64,000 bases of DNA, from positions 1 through 64,000 of the forward strand of contig JAFTYU010000003.1 of assembly GCA_017461235.1 (NCBI GenBank), read 5' to 3'. Source of the DNA: Clostridia bacterium. GTDB taxonomy: Bacteria > Bacillota > Clostridia > Oscillospirales > Acutalibacteraceae. Both the position numbers and the translations under genes were made by a program. Shown here one piece after another: positions 25,736 through 34,144 of the stretch (the stretch's first letter is position 1; the number at the start of each line of letters is the position of its first letter). Below the pieces are notes generated by a model, which worked only from the letters and a program-made list of their open reading frames with translations, had not been told where the DNA came from and searched no databases.

Positions 25736-26715
25736 TCAAGTTCTATTCTTTCGTAAACTATTCCCTCACGTTCGTGGGTGAAAGTTATGTGTAATACATT
25801 GCCGTCGGCAACAATTGCGGGGTAAGAGAATTCGTGGTCACCGGTTGTGCTTTCGCATTTGAAAATTTCTTCAAATGTTTCGCCGTTATCCGTTGACTCT
25901 AAAAGCACAAGTGGTGCTCTGTCTCCCCATTTACCCGTTGTAGGATTCATTACAAGGTACACATTACCGTTATAAAGACGGTCAAGATCTATACCGCTGT
26001 TGGGGTTGAGCATTTTGGTTTCGTAACCCTTGGACCAGGATTTACCGCCGTTTTTACTGTCACTTTTATAAATGTGACCTTCATCTGTTCTTATGAGCAT
26101 ATGGAGTCCGCCATTATCATCTTCCCAAAGTGTAGGCTGAATCATACCGACTTTTTTAAGATTCTTTTTAGGTCTTAAAACAAAATTTGAATGCTCAAAA
26201 GTAATGCCGTCATCGTGAGAAATATCAACAAAGCATTTCCAATTGCGTGTTACGGTTTCTTTTGATGCAGGTGCAACAACCACCCCGTTTTTAAGGCGTA
26301 TTGCTTTGTTTTTAACGGGTCCCCTGCCGCCGTCCGTATCACCCGGCACAAGAACCTTCGGTTCACAAAAGCTTTTGCCGCCATCGGTTGAAATACAATA
26401 ATATGTAACCCAATTGGGAATGGGTTTGCCGTACTTGAAATAAAGAATAATCTCACCGTTTTCGCGAAGGAAAAGAACAGGATTCCAATGCGGAAGCTCT
26501 TCGCCCTGTACCGCAACGCTGTATGGTGCAGACCACTTATCGTCCTTTCTTATACTAACCCATATTTTAACGTCATCATTCCCTTCGGCACTGCCGCCGA
26601 ACCAGGCAGCAACAACACTCCCGTCAGGAAGGGGCAATACAGTAGATGCGTGACAGGAATTAGTCACGGTTTTGGGTGGGTATATAAATTCTTTTATATA
26701 ACTTTTTACTTTCAT
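25732..26715 (-). CDS. Sialidase-like Asp-box (BNR) repeat protein
   Basis: A 327-residue protein of the BNR/sialidase superfamily, a six-bladed beta propeller. Asp boxes STDGGKSF, SHDDGITF, NGGKSW and STDNGETF recur along the chain. The N-terminal HASTVLPLPDGSVVAAWFGG followed by EGNDDVKIW is typical of the exo-alpha-sialidase-like (BNR_2) group. There is no signal peptide, so it acts inside the cell or belongs to a group with another sugar substrate; sialidase activity is not certain. I placed the start at the ATG 26715, which has the ribosome site AAGGAG. An upstream in-frame extension to 26790 lacks a ribosome site and looks non-coding. It follows deoC on the same strand after 117 nt. Confidence 0.82.
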   Translation of the reverse strand: MKVKSYIKEFIYPPKTVTNSCHASTVLPLPDGSVVAAWFGGSAEGNDDVKIWVSIRKDDKWSAPYSVAVQGEELPHWNPVLFLRENGEIILYFKYGKPIPNWVTYYCISTDGGKSFCEPKVLVPGDTDGGRGPVKNKAIRLKNGVVVAPASKETVTRNWKCFVDISHDDGITFEHSNFVLRPKKNLKKVGMIQPTLWEDDNGGLHMLIRTDEGHIYKSDSKNGGKSWSKGYETKMLNPNSGIDLDRLYNGNVYLVMNPTTGKWGDRAPLVLLESTDNGETFEEIFKCESTTGDHEFSYPAIVADGNVLHITFTHEREGIVYERIELE

Positions 26716-26806
26716 ATTAAATCTCCTTGAATTCAAGTTACAGGTGGAAAGTGGCAAGTTTTGGGACTGCGTCAGCATTATAATCGGCACGAAGTGCCCC
26801 GAAACT

Positions 26807-26834
26807 CCTCACTCCTAATTCCTCACTCCTAATT
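26807..26834. repeat. Two tandem copies of a 14-nt repeat
   Basis: CCTCACTCCTAATT occurs twice back to back (26807-26820 and 26821-26834) at the end of deoC. The second copy reaches into the deoC stop codon. Repeats of this kind are scattered between genes in some Clostridia, but I see only this pair here. Confidence 0.8.
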
Positions 26835-27498
26835 AATATCCGCTACCCTGCTCATCTTTAGCAATGGAAACAATTCTGCTTGTGCCGAGTCTGTCAGCAC
26901 CCAAAGCTAAAAACTTTTCTGCATCGTCAAGAGATTTTATTCCGCCGGCAGCTTTCATTTTTACATTTCCACCGATATTTTTTGAAAAAATTTCAATGTC
27001 ATCAAACGTAGCACCGCCTGTTGAAAAGCCTGTTGAAGTTTTAATATAATCTGCTCCGGCTTCTGTTACAAGCTCACACATTTTGATTTTTTCACCGTCT
27101 GTAAGAAGGCAGGTTTCAATAATAACCTTAAGAATTTTTCCGTTACAGGCTTTTTTGATTTCCGTGATTTCGTTGAGAATGTCATCAAAGCGTTTATCCT
27201 TGAGCCAACCCACATTTATAACCATATCAATTTCATCGGCACCGTTTGCTACCGCATCGGCAGCTTCAAAAACCTTGCACGCGGTTGTATTGTATCCGTT
27301 AGGAAAACCGATAACAGTACAGATTTTCAATTTATCACCGCAATAATCGGCACATTGTTTAACGTAAGACGGCGGAATACACACACTCGCGGTGTTGAAC
27401 TTCACCCCGTCATCGCAAATTGCCTTTATCTGCTCCCATGTTGACTCCTGCTTTAACAGGGTGTGGTCAACATGGGACAATATTTCTTTTAATTCCAT
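26833..27498 (-). CDS. deoC: Deoxyribose-phosphate aldolase
   Basis: A 221-residue class I aldolase that splits 2-deoxyribose-5-phosphate into glyceraldehyde-3-phosphate and acetaldehyde in deoxynucleoside breakdown. The Schiff-base Lys is in DYIKTSTGF, with the second catalytic Lys in [11 protein letters not shown]. Other signatures are [18 protein letters not shown] and [13 protein letters not shown] start it at the ATG 27498 because AGGTG lies six nt upstream. A GTG three codons earlier overlaps that ribosome site. Its own promoter lies just upstream, and the sialidase-like gene may be cotranscribed. Alternatively DeoC activity could serve sialic-acid-like or nucleoside sugars; nothing here decides. 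Confidence 0.95.
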   Translation of the reverse strand: MELKEILSHVDHTLLKQESTWEQIKAICDDGVKFNTASVCIPPSYVKQCADYCGDKLKICTVIGFPNGYNTTACKVFEAADAVANGADEIDMVINVGWLKDKRFDDILNEITEIKKACNGKILKVIIETCLLTDGEKIKMCELVTEAGADYIKTSTGFSTGGATFDDIEIFSKNIGGNVKMKAAGGIKSLDDAEKFLALGADRLGTSRIVSIAKDEQGSGY

Positions 27499-27529
27499 TA
27501 TATTCACCTTTTTTCATTTTCTTTGTTAC

Positions 27530-27558
27530 ATTGTAGCATTTTTATCTAAAAAGGTAAA
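27530..27558 (-). promoter_or_regulatory. Promoter of deoC
   Basis: On the minus strand, TTTACC (27553-27558), 17-nt spacer and TACAAT (27530-27535). Confidence 0.65.
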
Positions 27559-27590
27559 CAGTATTATTAAAATATCATAGTAATTAATAA

Positions 27591-27619
27591 TTGATTTCAG
27601 GTTTTTCTTGTGGTATGAT
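27591..27619 (+). promoter_or_regulatory. Promoter of the ddl-DUF1934-argS operon
   Basis: TTGATT (27591-27596), 17-nt spacer, TATGAT (27614-27619), about 44 nt before the ddl start. Confidence 0.65.
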
Positions 27620-27662
27620 TTAGTATGTATATTTATGTAATTAAAACAAAAAGGTGATTATT

Positions 27663-28724
27663 TTGAAAAATTTACTTGTTATCTTCGGCGGTTGCTCAAG
27701 CGAATACGCAGTTTCTTTAAGATCTTGTGCATCTGTTCTTCGCAATATCGATTCATCAAAATATAACGTTATCACTCTGGGTATCACAAAAGACGGTGCC
27801 TGGTATCTCTACAACGGTGACATTGACTCCATCGAAAATGACACCTGGTGCAATGATGAATTTACCACCCCTGCTCTTCTTTCCCCCGATAAAAAAGATA
27901 AAGCTCTTATTATTCTTAATGATATGGGTGCGTATGAGAAAATTGCCGTTGATGTTATTTTCCCCGTTCTTCACGGCAAAAACGGCGAAGACGGCACAAT
28001 TCAGGGTATATTTGAACTTGCGGGCATACCCTATGTAGGCTGCGGACTTCTTGCAAGCGGTATGTGTATGGATAAAGCCGTAACCAACACTCTTGCTGAT
28101 GCCGCAGGTATTGACGGTGCAAAATGGGCAGCCTTTACGGAAGCAGAATACCGTCAGGGTTCTGTTAACTTAAGCGCCATTGAAGAAAAATTAGGATATC
28201 CCATTTTTGTAAAGCCTGCAAACGCAGGTTCTTCCGTGGGCATTTCAAAGGCTCACAACCACACAGAGCTTCTGGCTGCTCTTGACGTTGCTTTCGCAAA
28301 TGACTACAAGGCAGTTCTTGAAGAGACTCTTGTGGGCAGAGAAATCGAATGTGCAGTTATGGGTAACGAGTCACCCGTAGCATCCTGCATCGGTGAAATT
28401 TTACCCACCGCGGAATTCTATGACTTTGATGCTAAATATGTTGACAATTCAACGGGGCTTGCAATTCCCGCAGATTTACCCGTTGACGTAAGTGAAAAGG
28501 TCCGTGCGGCGGCGGTTAATGCATATATCACATTAGGTTGCCGCGGTCTTTCACGTGTTGACTTCTTCCTTTGTGATGACGGCAGAATCTGCCTTAATGA
28601 AATCAACACACTACCCGGCTTCACATCTATTTCCATGTTCCCGAAGCTTTTCGGTCACGTGGGTATTCCTTACTCGGAACTCATTGATAAGCTTATTGAA
28701 TACGCCGAGGACTGTGCGCGATGA
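27663..28724 (+). CDS. ddl: D-alanine--D-alanine ligase
   Basis: A 353-residue ATP-grasp ligase that joins two D-alanines for peptidoglycan precursor synthesis. Landmarks are GGCSSEYAVSLRS, FPVLHGKNGEDGTIQG, GMCMDKAVT, FVKPANAGSSVGISK and the metal-binding ending LNEINTLPGFTSISMFPKL. The omega-loop sequence FYDFDAKYVDN is of the ordinary Ddl type rather than the VanA type, so D-Ala-D-Ala is most likely, though SSEYxVSL also occurs in VanG-like ligases. The start is taken as a TTG at 27663, six nt after AAGGTG. A GTG at 27654 overlaps that ribosome site. It is followed by a 4-nt overlap with the next gene. Confidence 0.93.
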   Translation: MKNLLVIFGGCSSEYAVSLRSCASVLRNIDSSKYNVITLGITKDGAWYLYNGDIDSIENDTWCNDEFTTPALLSPDKKDKALIILNDMGAYEKIAVDVIFPVLHGKNGEDGTIQGIFELAGIPYVGCGLLASGMCMDKAVTNTLADAAGIDGAKWAAFTEAEYRQGSVNLSAIEEKLGYPIFVKPANAGSSVGISKAHNHTELLAALDVAFANDYKAVLEETLVGREIECAVMGNESPVASCIGEILPTAEFYDFDAKYVDNSTGLAIPADLPVDVSEKVRAAAVNAYITLGCRGLSRVDFFLCDDGRICLNEINTLPGFTSISMFPKLFGHVGIPYSELIDKLIEYAEDCAR

Positions 28725-29137
28725 GAAAGGTTGAAATAGAGTTCGTAAGCGAACAACAGTATCATGATGACCGCGACAGCAGTAAACTCAAGGCTTTTGG
28801 TACTTTTGATGAAGTTGATGGTATAAAAATCATCTCCTACACAGAGCCTGACGAAGAGATGGGCAAAAGCGAAACGGTTATTGAAGTTATAAACAATCAT
28901 TTTATCAAAATGTCCCGTAAAGGTCTTTATGAAGCGGTTTTTCTTATCGAAGAAGGCAAAACACATTCCTGTATTTACAAAACACCCTTTGGTGAAATGA
29001 AAATGGATATTGTGGCTAAACGGGTCAATGCACACATTCCCGACTGTTCAGGCAAAATTCTTCTTTGTTATAATATTGAAAACAGTTCAGAAATCATTGG
29101 TGAAAACAATCTGTTAATGAAAATAAATGAAATTTGA
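28721..29137 (+). CDS. DUF1934 (YwiB-like) beta-barrel protein
   Basis: A 138-residue cytoplasmic protein of the DUF1934 family, a calycin-like beta barrel of unknown function. The N-terminal VEIEFVSEQQ and the central YKTPFGEMKMDIVAKRVN (the TPFG motif) identify it. Its position directly before argS matches ywiB-argS in Bacillus subtilis, an old conserved pairing. Its ATG overlaps the ddl stop (ATGA), and argS follows 12 nt later. Function unknown. Confidence 0.88.
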   Translation: MRKVEIEFVSEQQYHDDRDSSKLKAFGTFDEVDGIKIISYTEPDEEMGKSETVIEVINNHFIKMSRKGLYEAVFLIEEGKTHSCIYKTPFGEMKMDIVAKRVNAHIPDCSGKILLCYNIENSSEIIGENNLLMKINEI

Positions 29138-29149
29138 AAGGTGTTAATA

Positions 29150-30895
29150 ATGTCTAAATTAGTTAAAACGGCTGAAGAACAAATCATCAGTGCCGTTACC
29201 GCGGCTATAAAAGCAAATATTGCCGACGGCACTTTCATCGATGCCGAAATCCCCACATTCAAAACAGAAATTCCTGCTGACAGAAAAAACGGTGATTATT
29301 CCGCAAATGCCGCTTTTATGCTGTCAAAAGCATTGAGAATGCCCCCGAGAAAAATTGCCGAAGGTATTCTTGAAAAAATCCGCCTTCAGGAAACTTATTT
29401 TGACAAATGCGAAGTTGCAGGTCCCGGTTTCATAAACTTCTTTTTAAAGCCCGAGTTCTATGCAGATATACTTGAAGATATAGACGCTTGCGGTGATAAC
29501 TACGGCAGAAGCGACTTCGGTAAAGGCAAAAAAATAAACGTGGAATTCGTTTCCGCCAACCCCACAGGCCCTATGCATATGGGTAATGCCCGCGGCGGTG
29601 CTCTGGGCGACTGTCTTGCGGCGGTTCTCGATTGGGCAGGCTACGAGGTTGAAAGAGAATTCTATGTAAACGATGCCGGTAACCAGATTGACAAATTCGG
29701 TCTTTCTCTTTCAGTTCGTTATCAGCAGATTTTAAAAGGTGAAGATTTCATAGAGCTTCCCGAAGACAGCTATCACGGTGACGATATACGCGTGCTTGCA
29801 CAAAGCTATATTGACGAAAACGGCGATATTCTTCTTGAAGTATCCGAAGAAGAAAGAAGAAAAGCCCTTGTTGAATACGGTCTTCCCAAAAACATCGCGA
29901 AAATGAAAGCCGCTATGGAAAAGTACAGAATTGATTACAATACCTGGTTCTCAGAGCTTTCACTCCACAAGGGCGGAGAACTTCAGGAAACAATCGAAAT
30001 ACTTAAAAACAACGGCTATACCTACGAAAAAGAAGGGGCTTTGTGGTACAAGAACATTGAAGTTATGACCGCAATCCTTAAAAGAGAAGGAAAATCTGAC
30101 GAAGATATCGAAAAGCTCGAACTCAAAGACGATGTTTTAATCCGTCAGAACGGCAACCCCACTTACTTTGCCGCAGATATTGCATACCACAGAAACAAAC
30201 TGGAAAAACGTGGTTTTGACACCGCTATCGACGTTTGGGGCGCAGACCACCACGGTCACGTTGCACGTATGAAGGGTGCTATGGAAGCCGTAGGTATTGA
30301 CGGCAACAAGCTTGACGTCGTACTTATGCAGCTTGTAAATCTTATGAAGGACGGCAAGCCTGTTAAGATGTCAAAGAGAACCGGTAAGGCAATTACACTC
30401 GTTGACCTTCTTGACGAAGTTCCCATTGATGCGGTACGTTTCCTTTTCAATATGCGTGAAGCCGGAAGCGCTATGGACTTTGACCTTGACCTTGCAGTTG
30501 AGCAGTCCAACCAGAATCCCGTTTACTATTGCCAGTACGCCCACGCAAGAATCTGCAGTATTCTCAAAAAGCTGCAGTCAGAAGGCGTAACAATCAGAAA
30601 TCCCGGGAAAAATGAGCTTGAGCTTCTCGCAAGCGAAGAAGAGAAAGACCTTATTTCTCACCTTGCCGCATTGACAGGCGTTGTAGTGAATGCCGCAAAC
30701 ACCTATGACCCTGCAAAAATCACCCATTATGCAACCGACCTTGCCACAAAATTCCACCGTTTCTACAACGCACAACGTGTTATGGTTGACGATGACTCCC
30801 TTATGCAAGCAAGAATTTTCCTTTGCATATGCGTGAAAAACACAATGAAAAATATTCTTTCGATGCTTAAAATCAACGCACCTGAGAGTATGTAA
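29150..30895 (+). CDS. argS: Arginyl-tRNA synthetase
   Basis: A 581-residue class I aminoacyl-tRNA synthetase that charges tRNA-Arg. The HIGH signature is NPTGPMHMGNARGG, and the KMSKS counterpart is VKMSKRTGKAITL. The N-terminal ArgRS domain and the C-terminal DALR anticodon-binding domain (VYYCQYAHARICSIL to the end) are complete. I use the ATG at 29150 after AAAGGTG; a GTG three codons upstream overlaps that ribosome site. It is the last gene of the ddl operon. Confidence 0.97.
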   Translation: MSKLVKTAEEQIISAVTAAIKANIADGTFIDAEIPTFKTEIPADRKNGDYSANAAFMLSKALRMPPRKIAEGILEKIRLQETYFDKCEVAGPGFINFFLKPEFYADILEDIDACGDNYGRSDFGKGKKINVEFVSANPTGPMHMGNARGGALGDCLAAVLDWAGYEVEREFYVNDAGNQIDKFGLSLSVRYQQILKGEDFIELPEDSYHGDDIRVLAQSYIDENGDILLEVSEEERRKALVEYGLPKNIAKMKAAMEKYRIDYNTWFSELSLHKGGELQETIEILKNNGYTYEKEGALWYKNIEVMTAILKREGKSDEDIEKLELKDDVLIRQNGNPTYFAADIAYHRNKLEKRGFDTAIDVWGADHHGHVARMKGAMEAVGIDGNKLDVVLMQLVNLMKDGKPVKMSKRTGKAITLVDLLDEVPIDAVRFLFNMREAGSAMDFDLDLAVEQSNQNPVYYCQYAHARICSILKKLQSEGVTIRNPGKNELELLASEEEKDLISHLAALTGVVVNAANTYDPAKITHYATDLATKFHRFYNAQRVMVDDDSLMQARIFLCICVKNTMKNILSMLKINAPESM

Positions 30896-30903
30896 AAAAT
30901 ACT

Positions 30904-30944
30904 ATGACCCTGACAGACTCAATCAGTCTGTCAGGGTCATTTTT
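30904..30944. terminator. Bidirectional terminator between argS and the PHP gene
   Basis: A 16-bp stem ATGACCCTGACAGACT/AGTCTGTCAGGGTCAT with a five-nt loop (CAATC), followed by TTTTC on the plus strand. It lies between convergent genes. Confidence 0.9.
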
Positions 30945-31867
30945 CATTTGATATAAATAGGATTTGTCCAGGCTCTTCTGCCATCTTTGTCAATTATGGT
31001 TGCACGGACATATTCCCAATCATTTTTTGTGCAAAATTCACCTTTGGTAAGAGATTCACCATTTGCAGTTATCTTTTTAGACGGGTGTTTATCACATTGA
31101 AAAATTATTTTCTCACATTCACTTGTTTCAATGTGAACAACATTCTCATCATCCACATAAAAATCCTTGATAACGGGTCCGCAGGAAGAATAAAAAGCTC
31201 CGTTTTCCAACGCATTAAGAATATCTTTCACATTGTTTTCGGCATTCACCATAACCCAACCCTTACAGTGCTGGTACATAGCATGACCGTCATCCGTCGC
31301 AACTGCAAAAAGCTTGTTGCCCATACCTAAAAGCTCGTCCCAATATGAACCGTTATCCGTGTCCATATCGTTCTCAATAGCGCAACCGCTGTTCCATATT
31401 TCAAAAGCAATATTGCCTTTTAATCTATCGAAATATCTTGTGGGAGTTGAGCTCCACTGTGGGTGACAATAAATTGTAAGGTTATTCTTTTCGTGGGCTT
31501 CATCAAGATATTTCTGAAACTCATCTTGATTTTTTGCTGTTCCGCTCGTAAGCTTCTCGTCCTGTGCGTATCCATTGGTTTCATCATCGGGCCCGATAAA
31601 CACACTATGAAACGTTCTGAAGCCGTTATCTCTTACAAAAGTGTTATCAAACTCCATACCCGGGATAATTGTTATATCCACATTCTCGGCAAAGTTTTTG
31701 TAATTATATATTTTATGGTCTGTAAGAGCAAGAAAATCATAACCGTTTTCTTTATGCAGCCTTATGACTTCTTCGGGTGTACCCTGCCCATCGGAACGGG
31801 TTGTGTGACAATGAAGTCCACCCTTGAGCATAGTTTTCTGATTAACGAAAGCTTCTTGTCTTTTCAT
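30944..31867 (-). CDS. PHP-domain metal-dependent phosphoesterase
   Basis: A 307-residue cytoplasmic protein of the PHP superfamily. The metal-binding motifs are in order: LHCHTTRSDG (about residue 18), ALTDHK, IPGMEFD, IYCHPQW and VATDDGHAM. The C-terminal 70 residues form a beta-rich extension (sandwich-like, ending AWTNPIYIK) seen in stand-alone PHP proteins. Members hydrolyse phosphoesters, including nucleotides and histidinol phosphate; this one cannot be assigned. It starts 9 nt after the NAGPA-type gene with AAGGTG, so the two are an operon. Confidence 0.88.
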   Translation of the reverse strand: MKRQEAFVNQKTMLKGGLHCHTTRSDGQGTPEEVIRLHKENGYDFLALTDHKIYNYKNFAENVDITIIPGMEFDNTFVRDNGFRTFHSVFIGPDDETNGYAQDEKLTSGTAKNQDEFQKYLDEAHEKNNLTIYCHPQWSSTPTRYFDRLKGNIAFEIWNSGCAIENDMDTDNGSYWDELLGMGNKLFAVATDDGHAMYQHCKGWVMVNAENNVKDILNALENGAFYSSCGPVIKDFYVDDENVVHIETSECEKIIFQCDKHPSKKITANGESLTKGEFCTKNDWEYVRATIIDKDGRRAWTNPIYIK

Positions 31868-31876
31868 AAAATCACC

Positions 31877-33082
31877 TTATTTCTGAGTTTCCGGTGTGGT
31901 TTTTCTCTCCACAACCCACGCATTAGGAAGGTATCTGCCTGTGGGCATCTGCCTTGCGGAAGGTTTGCTTATGACATCCCCGTCATACGCTATAACCGAT
32001 GATGAACCACCGTCACAAGCACCTGCTGTAACTGCGCCGTATTGCAAAAGAATGTCAGCGCAATCTTCCATAGTGGCTCCTAATGAATAACCTACCTGCC
32101 TGCCGTCAACCACAAGGAACATTACAACACCGTTTTCACATTGCCCCACAACCGTTCTCGGCTGCAATCCCCAGCCGGCAGAGTCCTCGACAACCTTTAT
32201 GCCGTCAATTATAAGCGTGGGACGGTATTGCATACCATCACGTATGTTATATTCCTGCCAATTTTCCATACCGCCGACAACAAGACGGTTATTTTCGTCA
32301 AAGCCCAACAAAGTGTACTTGGAGTTATAAGTACCCCAATATTCACCCGAGGAAACACACTGGCCCGTAACAACTCCGCCGAGGCTTGTTCCGCCCGGGT
32401 CACTGAAACCCGAAGCATTTATACCGACTATGCCATTCTCTTTTTCAAGATAATCGCAGATAAATTCACCACGTGAATTTTTATAATCGGTAACCGCCAA
32501 CGAAACTCGCGATGGGTCGTCTATAAGCACAAGCTTACCTTCAAATGTGGAATTTTTAACCTTAAGGATAACTATATTTTCCTCTTTATCATTAACATAA
32601 ACTTCGTTACCGAATTTATCGGGCTCTCCCACCGTAAGATTTTCCTGCCCCAAAACATCCTTGCTCTGATTACCGTATATATCTGTAATGCTGATATCTT
32701 TTATATCCACCTGTTTTGCCATAATCTCGTCAATCAGTCTGTCGGGGAAAAATGTGGTGGCAAGCCATTTGTGCTGGTCAGTAGTCATAGCCGTTTCAAT
32801 CCATATATTACGCCACTTCACTACAAAAGGTATATTTCCGTAAACTACCGTAACGTAGCTCACAACGCACAAAAGCACTGTAACGGCAAATATCAGGAAC
32901 ATAATTGGCAATGCCTTGATACGTTTTTTGTCTTTTTTGACTTTTTCTTCATTTATAGGGGGAGGCGCCGGCTCTTTGTTTTTATCTTTTTTAGGCTGTT
33001 TGGACTTATATTTTCGCACTTCGCTCAACCCGTCGGCAAGATTATCCAGACTGACAAGCTCTTCTTCACTTATTTCGACCAC
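31877..33082 (-). CDS. Membrane-anchored phosphodiester glycosidase (NAGPA domain) protein
   Basis: A 401-residue type II membrane protein. A Lys-rich cytoplasmic stretch of about 55 residues precedes one helix (LPIMFLIFAVTVLLCVVSYV). The extracellular part ends in a NAGPA domain: GINASGFSDPGG, YRPTLIIDG, QPRTVVGQ, MVVDGRQVGYSLGA-like strands and the hallmark GACDGGSSSV. NAGPA-type bacterial proteins cleave or process phosphodiester-linked sugars such as in cell-wall polymers. The start is set at a GTG 33082, eight nt after AAGGAGG. A GTG three codons earlier overlaps that site. It leads an operon with the PHP phosphoesterase. Confidence 0.88.
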   Translation of the reverse strand: MVEISEEELVSLDNLADGLSEVRKYKSKQPKKDKNKEPAPPPINEEKVKKDKKRIKALPIMFLIFAVTVLLCVVSYVTVVYGNIPFVVKWRNIWIETAMTTDQHKWLATTFFPDRLIDEIMAKQVDIKDISITDIYGNQSKDVLGQENLTVGEPDKFGNEVYVNDKEENIVILKVKNSTFEGKLVLIDDPSRVSLAVTDYKNSRGEFICDYLEKENGIVGINASGFSDPGGTSLGGVVTGQCVSSGEYWGTYNSKYTLLGFDENNRLVVGGMENWQEYNIRDGMQYRPTLIIDGIKVVEDSAGWGLQPRTVVGQCENGVVMFLVVDGRQVGYSLGATMEDCADILLQYGAVTAGACDGGSSSVIAYDGDVISKPSARQMPTGRYLPNAWVVERKTTPETQK

Positions 33083-33111
33083 AAAAAGCACCTCCTTAGT
33101 AAATTTATATG

Positions 33112-33117
33112 ATTATA
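33112..33117 (-). promoter_or_regulatory. Extended -10 element of the NAGPA-PHP operon
   Basis: On the minus strand, TGCTATAAT (TATAAT at 33112-33117) is an extended -10 lying just downstream of the trxB terminator hairpin. I find no good -35 element. Confidence 0.5.
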
Positions 33118-33121
33118 GCAT

Positions 33122-33157
33122 AAATTGACGGCAAATACCATTATCCGCCGTCAATTT
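33122..33157. terminator. Terminator hairpin after the thioredoxin reductase-like gene
   Basis: An 11-bp perfect stem AAATTGACGGC/GCCGTCAATTT with a 14-nt loop. The minus strand lacks a long T run, so strength is uncertain. Confidence 0.7.
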
Positions 33158-33169
33158 ACAAAAAATTAA

Positions 33170-34075
33170 TTATTTGTTGTTATCAATATATCGGCAAGCC
33201 GCAAGAGCCGCTACTGCACCGTCCGCAGAAGCTGTTGTTATCTGACGGATACCTTTTTTACGACAGTCACCTGCAACAAAAACACCGTCTGTCTTTGTTA
33301 CGCAGCTTTCATCAGAATCAAAATAACCGTTGTCATCAAGAGCCGCAAACTCGCTGAAAGCAGAGTTTTTAGGCTCAAGACCTATAGCAACAAAAAGACC
33401 GTCAAGCGTAACGCTTCTTTCTCCCAAAGGTGTATTGAGCACTACACCTGTAAGCTCACTTTCCCCTTCAAGACTTGCAACTGTTGCTTCTAAAACAAAC
33501 TCTACGTTATCTTTCTTTGCAAGTATATCTACAAGCTTCTGCTCACCTGTAAGGAATGCAAGGTTTTGGAAAACATAAACCTTTTCGCACAAATCAGAAA
33601 GAAGAACTGCTTCCTGTAAGGCAGAGTTTCCGCCACCGACAACGCCTACAACCTTATCTTTAAAGAATGCACCGTCGCAAACCGCGCAATATGACACACC
33701 GTTGCCAACAAGCTCGTTTTCTTTAGGAAGTCCCAACTGACGATGATGAACACCCACCGCAATAATAACCGCAGCTGCTTCAAACTTTTTGTTATCTGCA
33801 AAAACAAGCTTTCTAGCTCCCTCATCAACTATACCTGTAACTTTTTCCATTTCAACTTCCGCACCCATTTCGAGCACCTGATCAAGAAGCTTATCTGCAA
33901 ATTCGTTACCGCTCATCTCGGGAATACCGGGATAGTTTTCAATTTTAGGTGAAAAAGTAACCTGACCGCCAAAGGTTGACTGCTCTATCACAAGAACACT
34001 TTTTGATGCACGCAATGCATAAAGTGCCGCCGTAAGTCCCGCAGGACCTGCACCTATAACAATTATATCATACAT
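33170..34075 (-). CDS. trxB: Thioredoxin reductase-like flavoprotein
   Basis: A 301-residue flavoprotein. FAD binding is shown by IIVIGAGPAGLTAALYALR, the redox pair by CAVCDG (about residues 131-134), and the C-terminal FAD loop by GVFVAGDCRKKGIRQITTAS. The second dinucleotide motif VGGGNSALQEA is kept, but the HRRxxxR element that binds the NADPH phosphate in classical TrxB is replaced (VYVFQNLAFL). The donor may therefore be NADH or ferredoxin rather than NADPH. The start at 34075 has GGAGTGAG; a longer frame to 34132 runs through a hairpin. It lies directly downstream of nrdD with its fused redoxin domain, a probable partner. Confidence 0.88.
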   Translation of the reverse strand: MYDIIVIGAGPAGLTAALYALRASKSVLVIEQSTFGGQVTFSPKIENYPGIPEMSGNEFADKLLDQVLEMGAEVEMEKVTGIVDEGARKLVFADNKKFEAAAVIIAVGVHHRQLGLPKENELVGNGVSYCAVCDGAFFKDKVVGVVGGGNSALQEAVLLSDLCEKVYVFQNLAFLTGEQKLVDILAKKDNVEFVLEATVASLEGESELTGVVLNTPLGERSVTLDGLFVAIGLEPKNSAFSEFAALDDNGYFDSDESCVTKTDGVFVAGDCRKKGIRQITTASADGAVAALAACRYIDNNK

Positions 34076-34097
34076 AAAACTCACTCCTATTGCATAA

Positions 34098-34132
34098 ATG
34101 GGTTGTAAAAAAACTTGTTTTTCACAACCCAT
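34098..34132 (-). terminator. Hairpin between nrdD and trxB, possible attenuating terminator
   Basis: A nine-bp stem ATGGGTTGT/ACAACCCAT encloses A- and T-rich arms. On the minus strand it follows the nrdD stop and ends about 22 nt before the trxB start, so it may reduce trxB transcription. No run of T follows the stem. Confidence 0.55.
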
Positions 34133-34144
34133 TTCATTATTTAA

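Noticed and set aside
26716..26790. N-terminal extension of the sialidase-like protein.
   Set aside because: The ATG at 26715 has the only ribosome site, and the upstream codons do not resemble the family.
31463..32002. A 179-codon open frame on the plus strand across the PHP and NAGPA genes.
   Set aside because: It is antisense to two genes that have clear family motifs and lacks a ribosome site.
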